A stretch of 11,538 bases of DNA from CAZEMR01 sp964513465 (GTDB taxonomy: Bacteria > Bacteroidota > Ignavibacteria > Kapaibacteriales > UBA2268): positions 1 through 11,538 of the forward strand of contig CAZEMR010000089.1 of NCBI GenBank assembly GCA_964513465.1, read 5' to 3'. Below the pieces are notes generated by a model that did no database searches, was not told the DNA's origin, and was given only the letters and a program-made list of their open reading frames with translations. Every line of letters starts with the position of its first letter. Position 1 is the stretch's first letter. Both the position numbers and the translations under genes were made by a program. Shown piece after piece: positions 6,585-11,538 of this stretch.

Positions 6585-7970
6585 TTAGTCCATACGCTCG
6601 AATCTGCCCTGGAAGAAACGCAGATACTTGGGTTCGTAAACCATTTTGAGGCCTTTGGCTTCGTGGCGTTTTGCGTAAAGATCCTTGACCGCTTCGGCAG
6701 CCACATCGAAATGTGACTGGGTATAGACTCGGCGCGGGATTGTCAGGCGCACAAGCTCGAGTTTCGGGAAATTGTGTTCGCCGGTTTCTTTGTTGCGGCC
6801 CGCCGAAACGACACCGCGTTCCATTGCGCGGACTCCGGATTCGACGTAGAGATCGGCTGCGAGAGCCTGGGCCGGGAACTGATCCTGAGGCAGATGATCG
6901 TAGAATGCCTTGGCATCCAGAAATACCGCATGGCCACCGATTGGGCGAACGACCGGGATGCCGGCTTCGATCAGCAGATCGCCGAAGTATTTCACCTGGT
7001 TGACGCGGGCGGAGATATTCTGATCCTGGATGGCTTCTTCCATACCGCGTGCCATTGCTTCGAGGTCGCGTCCGGCCAGACCGCCGTATGTATGCAGACC
7101 TTCGTAAACGACGACCATATTGCGCAGCTCTTCGAAGAGATCGTAGTCGTTGACAGCAACAAATCCGCCGATATTGACCAGAAGGTCTTTCTTGGCGCTC
7201 ATTGTGGCTGCGTCGGAATACGAGCAGAATTCTTTGTGGATTTCTGCAACTGATTTATTTGCATAGCCTTCCTCGCGCTGCTGGATGAAGTATGCGTTCT
7301 CCATGTTGCGGGTGGCGTCAAGCACGACTTTGATGCCATTTTTGTGGGCAATTTCGTTGACTGCTTTGATGTTTTCCATCGATACGGGCTGTCCGCCGGC
7401 CATGTTCACCGGTGCGCCGACTGTGATATAAGGAATCTTGTCTGCGCCGACTTTTTTGATAAGCGCTTCGAATTTATTAAGATCGACATTGCCTTTGAAG
7501 GGGTGCTCTTTCTGCGAATCGTGGGCTTCGTCGATGATGACGTCCACGAAGGTACCGCCGGCGAGCTCCTGATGCAGACGAGTCGTCGTAAAGTACATGT
7601 TGCCGGGCACAAAATCGCCCTCTTTGATCAGCGACTGCGAGAGCATATGCTCGGCGCCGCGGCCCTGGTGTGTGGGTACTAAGTATTTATATCCATAAAA
7701 CTTACGGACGTTGTCTTCGAGGTAGTAATAGTTTTTGCTGCCTGCATAGGCTTCGTCGCCCAGCATCATTCCGGCCCACTGATAATCGCTCATGGCGTTG
7801 GTGCCGCTGTCGGTCAGAAGATCGATATATACATCTTCGGATTTCAAAAGAAATGTGTTGTATCCTGCTTCTTTTACCTTTTCCTCGCGATATTCACGTG
7901 TTGTCACTTTCAGGGGCTCTACCACTTTGATTTTATATGGTTCGGCCCATGGTTTGCGCTGCTTATCCAT
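6585..7970 (-). CDS. tpl: Tyrosine phenol-lyase (TPL/tryptophanase family, PLP-dependent beta-eliminating lyase)
   Basis: Cleaves L-tyrosine to phenol, pyruvate and ammonia; the close relative tryptophanase makes indole. At 461 aa it is full length and aligns with Citrobacter freundii TPL at a constant offset of +4, from memory of that sequence. The PLP lysine is K261 (SAKKD). D218 and R221 (LDATR), R104 (HQGRG), Y75 (EAYAG) and the substrate-carboxylate R408 (VRLTIPRR) are all in place. Three positions that differ between TPL and tryptophanase all read as TPL: T128 in MYFTTT (Asp in TnaA), R385 in MERG (Ile in TnaA) and F452 in LRFF (His in TnaA). I therefore call TPL rather than TnaA. The ribosome site AAGGA (7983-7979) is 8 nt from the ATG. 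It is monocistronic in appearance, with a promoter candidate upstream and a strong terminator downstream. No tnaC-like leader or aromatic amino-acid permease is next to it. Confidence 0.88.
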   Translation of the reverse strand: MDKQRKPWAEPYKIKVVEPLKVTTREYREEKVKEAGYNTFLLKSEDVYIDLLTDSGTNAMSDYQWAGMMLGDEAYAGSKNYYYLEDNVRKFYGYKYLVPTHQGRGAEHMLSQSLIKEGDFVPGNMYFTTTRLHQELAGGTFVDVIIDEAHDSQKEHPFKGNVDLNKFEALIKKVGADKIPYITVGAPVNMAGGQPVSMENIKAVNEIAHKNGIKVVLDATRNMENAYFIQQREEGYANKSVAEIHKEFCSYSDAATMSAKKDLLVNIGGFVAVNDYDLFEELRNMVVVYEGLHTYGGLAGRDLEAMARGMEEAIQDQNISARVNQVKYFGDLLIEAGIPVVRPIGGHAVFLDAKAFYDHLPQDQFPAQALAADLYVESGVRAMERGVVSAGRNKETGEHNFPKLELVRLTIPRRVYTQSHFDVAAEAVKDLYAKRHEAKGLKMVYEPKYLRFFQGRFERMD

Positions 7971-8005
7971 TCTTTCAATCCTTCATTTAATTAATAATTA
8001 TTTGA

Positions 8006-8035
8006 AATATAATATATTTACTGTGGATACACCAA
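8006..8035 (-). promoter_or_regulatory. Candidate promoter for tpl
   Basis: On the - strand, TTGGTG (8035-8030) is followed after 17-18 nt by TTATAT/TATATT (8012-8006), about 36 nt before the tpl ATG. It lies just after the putative ogg terminator. The same stretch loosely resembles the Bacteroidetes -7 box (TAnnTTTG) as TATATTTC. The region is very AT-rich, so chance matches are easy. Confidence 0.35.
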
Positions 8036-8037
8036 CT

Positions 8038-8079
8038 AAAAAATAAAAAAGTCCCGCCCTGCAACAAGCCAAAAGCGGA
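8038..8079 (-). terminator. Probable intrinsic terminator downstream of the ogg gene
   Basis: On the - strand, TCCGC (8079-8075) can pair with GCGGG (8057-8053), a four G-C stem plus one G-U, across a 17-nt loop. It is followed within 2 nt by six T (8050-8045) and then another T-rich stretch. It lies about 107 nt after the ogg stop and just before the tpl promoter candidate, a sensible place. The stem is short, so the call is moderate. I see nothing else in the remaining 8080-8185 spacer apart from a weak GCC/GGC hairpin at 8160-8180. Confidence 0.45.
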
Positions 8080-8185
8080 TACTGACATTTTATCCCTAAT
8101 ATCCAGAATTACAAATATATGAGAATTGAAAATGGTAAGCAAATTTTCGCGATAAGTTTTTGCCCCGAAAAGGCTTTTTGGATAA

Positions 8186-8809
8186 TTATTTCAGAATTTC
8201 GCCGGTCTCCCAGCTCCAGAATAAGATGTCCAGCTCGTCGACATTTATCCCCACACCGAGCGCAAATTCATGGAAGGCCAGCTCGACCTCCAGATAGCGC
8301 TTTCGCCCGCTTATATTCGGCACTTCGCGGAATACACCGCAGCCCACGAGGTGCTTCAGCACATGCCGGTCGAGTATCGCTAAGCCCCGGTGGCCAGTGT
8401 TCCGCAGGAAATGCGAGGCCTCCTTCATACCGAATCCCTTGAGGTTATCCGCCAGCCAGAGCCGCTTTTCGAGTGACGAAAATTCAGACGTAAGCATCTG
8501 ATATATCTCCGGATACTGCACCCGCGCGCGCAGCAGGCGCTCTGACTTCTGATTATGAAAGCGAATATAATTCTCGGGGCTTCGCAGTATCGGCGCCGGA
8601 TCGAAAGGCCGATCGAGGAAATCATGGTTACCGAGGTAGGCCTGCACCCGCGCGGCGTTCTTAGCTTTCGATTGCGGTGTGCAGATGCAGTAGCACAATT
8701 CATAGAAGTACTGCTCCGGGCGAATAGCGGCGAATTCCTCCAGCCGCCGGCGGATTTGCGGAGCAAGCTCCGAATATTTCTCGATCAGATAATCGGGCAG
8801 TTTTTTCAT
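8186..8809 (-). CDS. ogg: 8-oxoguanine DNA glycosylase/AP lyase, archaeal-type Ogg2
   Basis: HhH-GPD superfamily glycosylase with AP lyase activity that removes 8-oxoguanine, of the Ogg2 group known from Methanocaldococcus, Sulfolobus and Thermotoga. From the ATG chosen here the protein is 207 aa. The catalytic Lys in the helix-hairpin-helix (GFGMKEASHFLRN) is K129 and the catalytic Asp (AILDRH) is D147. I recall the same numbering for the M. jannaschii enzyme. The protein ends in a C-terminal Lys (GEILK), the residue that contacts 8-oxoguanine in that family. The longer reading frame (to 8902) would start inside the neighbouring PLP gene and translate a terminator hairpin, so I reject it. 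An ATG three codons upstream (8818, MVFMKK) is possible. There is no Shine-Dalgarno site; TATAAT (8830-8825) sits just ahead of 8818, so a leaderless message is conceivable. It lacks the N-terminal domain of eukaryotic OGG1. Confidence 0.92.
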   Translation of the reverse strand: MKKLPDYLIEKYSELAPQIRRRLEEFAAIRPEQYFYELCYCICTPQSKAKNAARVQAYLGNHDFLDRPFDPAPILRSPENYIRFHNQKSERLLRARVQYPEIYQMLTSEFSSLEKRLWLADNLKGFGMKEASHFLRNTGHRGLAILDRHVLKHLVGCGVFREVPNISGRKRYLEVELAFHEFALGVGINVDELDILFWSWETGEILK

Positions 8810-8840
8810 AAAAACCATAACATTATTATATATATAGAAA

Positions 8841-8861
8841 TGGGGGCCTCGCTGGCCCCCA
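8841..8861 (-). terminator. Hairpin terminator of the methionine gamma-lyase-like gene
   Basis: A perfect GC-rich stem, GGGGGCC (8842-8848) with GGCCCCC (8854-8860), around a 5-nt loop, extended by one T-A pair. It starts 14 nt after the stop of the PLP-enzyme gene read on the - strand. The following - strand sequence is ATTTCTATATATAT, T-rich but not a pure T-run. The + strand side, AATTATTTTG, is also T-rich, but no + strand gene ends here. Confidence 0.75.
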
Positions 8862-8874
8862 ATTATTTTGCGAT

Positions 8875-10074
8875 TTATAAAAGTCCGACGTCTTTCATGC
8901 ACTTTTTGATTCCGTCGAGCGTGCGCTGGATGTCGTCGTCCAGCCCGATCGAGAACCTCACCAGGCCGGGCGTCATACCCATTGCGGCCTGCTCCTCTTT
9001 GGGGATTTCCGACGATGTGCTGCTGCCCGGCGAACTGAACAATGTCTTGTAAAATCCGAGACTTACCGCTACGTATCCGATCATCTCCTGTTGCATGCGC
9101 ATCATCAGCTGGTTGGCGGTTTCCTCGTCCTTTGCGTCGACTGTTATCATTCCGCCAAAGCCATATCCGGGCGTGAGCATTTTCTTCATAAGCTCGTGCT
9201 GCGGATGCGACTTAAGCCCGGGATAAAACACCTTGATGCCCGATTTTTCGAGCTCTTCGGCGATAAACATCCCGTTGCGGCTGTGCTGGTGCATACGAAT
9301 ATGAAGCGTCCGCAGATTTTTATATATACTCGACGAACGCAGGCTGTCCATTGTCGGGCCAAGCAGCATTACCGCGCCCTCGTGCAGATCGAGCAGGCTG
9401 TGGACATAATCCTTTTTGCCGAGTATCGCGCCGCCGACCGTATCGCTGGCGCCGTTGATATATTTGGTCAGGCTATAAACCACGATGTGGGCGCCGAAAT
9501 TCATCGGCAGCACAATCATCGGGCTGAACGTATTGTCCACAATCAGCTTAATGCCATGCTTATCTGCCAGTGCGCGCAGCTTTTCGAGATCGGCAACCTC
9601 GAGCAGCGGATTGCTGATTGTTTCGGTGTAAATCACTTTGGTGTTGGGGGTTATCGCCGCTTCGACTTTTTCTAAATCGGTAATATCCACAAATTTAGTA
9701 TTAATATTGAATTTCGGGAAAAAATTCTTCAGAATCGCATAAGTGCCGCCATAAACCGTGCGGCTGGAAACAATTTCGTCTCCCGCATTACAAATCTGGA
9801 GTATAGCGCAGGCGATTGCGCTCATACCCGAAGCAGTTACTTTACCGGCCTCGGCGCCCTCCATCTGAGCAAGCGCTCGGCCAAGATTGTCGTTCGATGG
9901 GTTCATGTGCCGCGAATACAGAAAGCAGCCCTCGATGCCCTCGTCGAACATTTCCTTCATTTTTGCGATTGTCAAAAAAGTAAACGTAGACGAATCCGTG
10001 ATCGATGGATTCACCCCTCCGAACTCGCCGAAGACCAGGTGGTCCTGGACTTTATTTGCCGGATTGTGTGCCAT
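8875..10074 (-). CDS. Cys/Met-metabolism PLP-dependent enzyme, methionine gamma-lyase/cystathionine gamma-lyase-like
   Basis: Fold-type I PLP enzyme of the trans-sulfuration family; members eliminate or replace groups at the gamma or beta carbon of homocysteine, methionine or cystathionine derivatives. It is full length at 399 aa. K204 in YSLTKYINGASD is the PLP lysine, D180 (VDNTF) binds the pyridine nitrogen, Y53/R55 (YSRHMNPS) give the neighbouring-subunit phosphate contacts, Y108 (VYGGTY) stacks on PLP and R373 (LVRFSIG) binds the substrate carboxylate. The Cys that marks classical methionine gamma-lyase (YGCT) is Gly110 here, and the usual HPASMTH segment reads SSPGSSTSS, so the exact reaction is open: methionine gamma-lyase, cystathionine gamma-lyase or a sulfhydrylase. 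An excellent ribosome site, AAGGAG (10086-10081), lies 6 nt before the ATG. It is divergent from the M24 peptidase gene and terminated by the hairpin at 8841-8861. Confidence 0.9.
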   Translation of the reverse strand: MAHNPANKVQDHLVFGEFGGVNPSITDSSTFTFLTIAKMKEMFDEGIEGCFLYSRHMNPSNDNLGRALAQMEGAEAGKVTASGMSAIACAILQICNAGDEIVSSRTVYGGTYAILKNFFPKFNINTKFVDITDLEKVEAAITPNTKVIYTETISNPLLEVADLEKLRALADKHGIKLIVDNTFSPMIVLPMNFGAHIVVYSLTKYINGASDTVGGAILGKKDYVHSLLDLHEGAVMLLGPTMDSLRSSSIYKNLRTLHIRMHQHSRNGMFIAEELEKSGIKVFYPGLKSHPQHELMKKMLTPGYGFGGMITVDAKDEETANQLMMRMQQEMIGYVAVSLGFYKTLFSSPGSSTSSEIPKEEQAAMGMTPGLVRFSIGLDDDIQRTLDGIKKCMKDVGLL

Positions 10075-10127
10075 GATTAACTCCTTATATTTATCAAATT
10101 AACTTGCATGAAAATCCATAAATAATT

Positions 10128-10149
10128 GAATTCTGCGAATGCAAAATTC
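10128..10149. promoter_or_regulatory. Imperfect inverted repeat in the divergent spacer, possible operator
   Basis: Arms GAATTCTGC (10128-10136) and GCAAAATTC (10141-10149) are inverted repeats matching at 8 of 9 positions around the 4-nt spacer GAAT. The site lies between the two divergent genes, downstream of the promoter candidate for the PLP enzyme, where a repressor would block elongation. No regulator gene is in the window. The function is inferred only from position and symmetry. Confidence 0.35.
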
Positions 10150-10165
10150 CAAAATATGTAAATTT

Positions 10166-10194
10166 ATTATTTTAAAAAAATATAATATTTGCAA
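10166..10194 (-). promoter_or_regulatory. Candidate promoter for the PLP-enzyme gene
   Basis: On the - strand, TTGCAA (10194-10189), a 17-nt spacer, then AATAAT (10171-10166), about 90 nt before the start codon. The spacer between the divergent genes (10075-10300) is strongly AT-rich, so random hexamer matches are common; support is the spacing only. Confidence 0.3.
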
Positions 10195-10223
10195 AGATTC
10201 TCCATCATTTTTCATAATTTATT

Positions 10224-10252
10224 TTGGAATTTAACCACAAAACCGATATATA
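10224..10252 (+). promoter_or_regulatory. Candidate promoter for the M24 peptidase gene
   Basis: TTGGAA (10224-10229), a 17-nt spacer, then TATATA (10247-10252), giving a leader of roughly 42 nt before the ATG at 10301. Each hexamer matches the sigma-70 consensus at four of six positions. Confidence 0.4.
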
Positions 10253-10300
10253 GATACTTTCCCATATCAATTTTATTCTCAGAAATCAAGGTATAAAAAA

Positions 10301-11491
10301 ATGGACATTAATGCAATTCAAAAAGCATTGAAAGACGCCGGCATGGATGGCTGGCTGTTTTACGATTTTCACAACCGCGACGCAATAGCCGCTCGCATTC
10401 TGCAGATGGACGCCAAGCGCTTTACATCGCGCCGCTGGTTCTATTATATCCCCGCCGAGGGCGAACCCCAGAAGCTGGTGCACGCAATCGAACCCTGGAA
10501 ATGCGACCACCTGCCCGGCAAAAAACATATCTACCTGCCCTGGAAGCAGCAGCACGAACTGCTCGCCGAAATACTCAAGGGCGCGGGCAAAGTAGCAATG
10601 CAGTATTCCCCGGATAACGCCATCCCCTACGTCTCGATCGTCGATGGCGGAACCGTCGAGCTGGTGCGGAGTTTCGGCCCCGAAGTCGTATCCAGCGCCG
10701 ATCTGGTGAGCATGTTCGAATCGCACCTGACCGACGACGACATCCGCAGCCACTCCGAGGCAGGCAAGGTAATGCAGATGGTCAAAAACGAGGCATTCGC
10801 CGAAATCGCAAAACGAATCCGCAACGGCCAGAACCCGAAAGAGTATGAAATTCAGGCATTTATGCACGACCTGATGCGCAAAAACGATATGACCTGGGAA
10901 GACGGCCCGGTCGTTGCCGTCAATACCCACGCCGCCGATCCGCATTTCGAGCCAACGCCGCAGAACAGCGACGAAATGAAAGAAGGCGACGTTGTGCTGA
11001 TCGATCTCTGGGCAAAAAAGGCCACCGCCGGAAATATCTATTATGACGTAACATGGATGGGTTATATCGGCGAAGAAGTCCCCGAAGAAGTCGAAAATTA
11101 CTTCCAGGTAATCCGCCGCGCACGCGACCGCGGACTCGAGATGGTGCGCACGGCATTCGCCGAAGGCCGCGAAATCCACGGCTGGCAGGTCGATGACGCC
11201 GTCCGCGACGTCGTCCGCGAAGCCAACTTAGGCGAATACTTCATCCACCGCACAGGTCACAACATCGGCGAGGAAGTCCACGGCAACGGCGCCCACATCG
11301 ACAACCTCGAAACCAAAGACGAGCGCCGGATAATCAAGGGAAGCTGCTTCTCTCTCGAGCCGGGTATATATATGCCCGACCGCAAGCTTGGCTTCCGCAC
11401 CGAAATCGACGTAGTCGTCACCAACGAAGGCAAAGTCGAGGTCTTTGGCGAGATTCAGGAGAAAGTGCTCCCGCTATTAAAAATGGACTGA
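10301..11491 (+). CDS. M24-family metallopeptidase, Xaa-Pro aminopeptidase/dipeptidase-like
   Basis: Pita-bread-fold peptidase predicted to release N-terminal residues next to proline, acting in the cytoplasm since no signal peptide is seen. The 396 residues split into an N-terminal creatinase-like domain (about 1-145) and the catalytic domain (about 150-390). The five dimetal ligands can be placed: D235 (LIDLWAK), D249 (YYDVTW), H320 (GHNIGEE), E353 (SLEPGIY) and E368 (RTEID). H215 (DPHFEP) corresponds to the substrate-site His region. The Thr-Arg that commonly follows the second Asp is Thr-Trp here. DGWLFYDF at the start is shared with a subgroup of aminopeptidase P-like proteins. AAGG (10289-10292) lies 8 nt before the ATG, a slightly distant ribosome site; a T/A-rich leader precedes it. 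Divergent from the PLP-lyase gene, which fits recycling of amino acids from peptides. True substrate (dipeptide or longer) cannot be told. Confidence 0.92.
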   Translation: MDINAIQKALKDAGMDGWLFYDFHNRDAIAARILQMDAKRFTSRRWFYYIPAEGEPQKLVHAIEPWKCDHLPGKKHIYLPWKQQHELLAEILKGAGKVAMQYSPDNAIPYVSIVDGGTVELVRSFGPEVVSSADLVSMFESHLTDDDIRSHSEAGKVMQMVKNEAFAEIAKRIRNGQNPKEYEIQAFMHDLMRKNDMTWEDGPVVAVNTHAADPHFEPTPQNSDEMKEGDVVLIDLWAKKATAGNIYYDVTWMGYIGEEVPEEVENYFQVIRRARDRGLEMVRTAFAEGREIHGWQVDDAVRDVVREANLGEYFIHRTGHNIGEEVHGNGAHIDNLETKDERRIIKGSCFSLEPGIYMPDRKLGFRTEIDVVVTNEGKVEVFGEIQEKVLPLLKMD

Positions 11492-11501
11492 TAAATTAAA
11501 A

Positions 11502-11535
11502 AATGCGGCGTTTCGAATCATTCGTGCGCCGCATT
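11502..11535 (+). terminator. Terminator hairpin after the M24 peptidase gene
   Basis: AATGCGGCG (11502-11510) pairs perfectly with CGCCGCATT (11527-11535); the interior can form a second CGAA/TTCG helix around TCA. It starts 10 nt after the stop codon. Downstream shows only ATT before the window ends, so the T-tract cannot be judged. An A-rich run just before it would give T's on the - strand, so it may work in both directions. Confidence 0.75.
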
Positions 11536-11538
11536 ATT

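Noticed and set aside
8022..8030. DnaA box-like GTATCCACA on the - strand
   Set aside because: A single near-match with no cluster of boxes, no dnaA or dnaN nearby and no origin-like layout.
8160..8180. GCC/GGC hairpin with flanking T and A runs as a terminator for ogg
   Set aside because: The stem is only about three base pairs and the T-run is on the + strand side, where no gene ends; the hairpin at 8053-8079 is a better candidate.
8810..8902. N-terminal extension of the Ogg2 reading frame
   Set aside because: It begins inside the neighbouring PLP-enzyme gene and would translate through the terminator hairpin. The 207-aa form matches the family length and catalytic numbering.
10286..11179. 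297-aa - strand reading frame opposite the M24 peptidase
   Set aside because: It mirrors the M24 gene, whose metal ligands are all in the + frame; the antisense product is low-complexity in character with no motif.
1..11538. CRISPR arrays, tRNA genes, insertion sequences or phage genes
   Set aside because: No regularly spaced direct repeats, cloverleaf-like sequence, transposase motif or terminal inverted repeats were seen on either strand.

Overview
This is an ordinary-looking bacterial chromosome segment of about 11.5 kb. It is densely coded, with GC-moderate genes and AT-rich spacers. It holds nine recognisable genes and a few well-supported terminators. I see no rRNA, tRNA, CRISPR array, insertion sequence, phage gene or toxin-antitoxin locus. 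The host cannot be named from the sequence. An M48 lipoprotein with a relaxed lipobox, a type 2 PyrF, few strong Shine-Dalgarno sites and an archaeal/thermophile-type Ogg2 would fit an uncultured bacterium of the FCB superphylum (Zixibacteria- or Marinimicrobia-like), but this is inference only.

Left part, + strand (1-3994): a DNA-repair run of polX (5' end outside the window), ligA and fpg/mutM. Gaps are 28 and 10 nt, so this is probably one operon. Together the products cover most of base-excision repair: damaged-base removal and AP cleavage (Fpg), 3'-end processing and possibly gap filling (PolX), and nick sealing (LigA). The polX reading frame carries an in-frame TAA at 69-71, inside the polymerase palm. 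The downstream PHP nuclease domain keeps all nine expected metal ligands.

Middle, - strand (3989-6489): truA (tRNA pseudouridine synthase), an M48 metalloprotease lipoprotein, and pyrF (OMP decarboxylase) run leftward. pyrF ends by overlapping the 3' end of fpg by 6 bp, with no room for a terminator.

Right part (6519-10074, - strand): a tyrosine phenol-lyase (residues discriminate it from tryptophanase), an Ogg2-type 8-oxoguanine glycosylase, and a Cys/Met-metabolism PLP enzyme of the methionine gamma-lyase kind. Intrinsic terminators separate these units. The last of them is divergent, across a 226-bp AT-rich spacer, from an M24 (Xaa-Pro) metallopeptidase on the + strand (10301-11491), which ends at a strong hairpin. 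Peptidase plus two PLP lyases suggests peptide and amino-acid catabolism.

I did not find a clearly new multi-gene system. The observations most worth checking are the interrupted PolX palm next to an intact PHP site, the two unrelated 8-oxoguanine glycosylases close together, the TPL assignment, and the genes that start about 30 nt after strong terminator hairpins.
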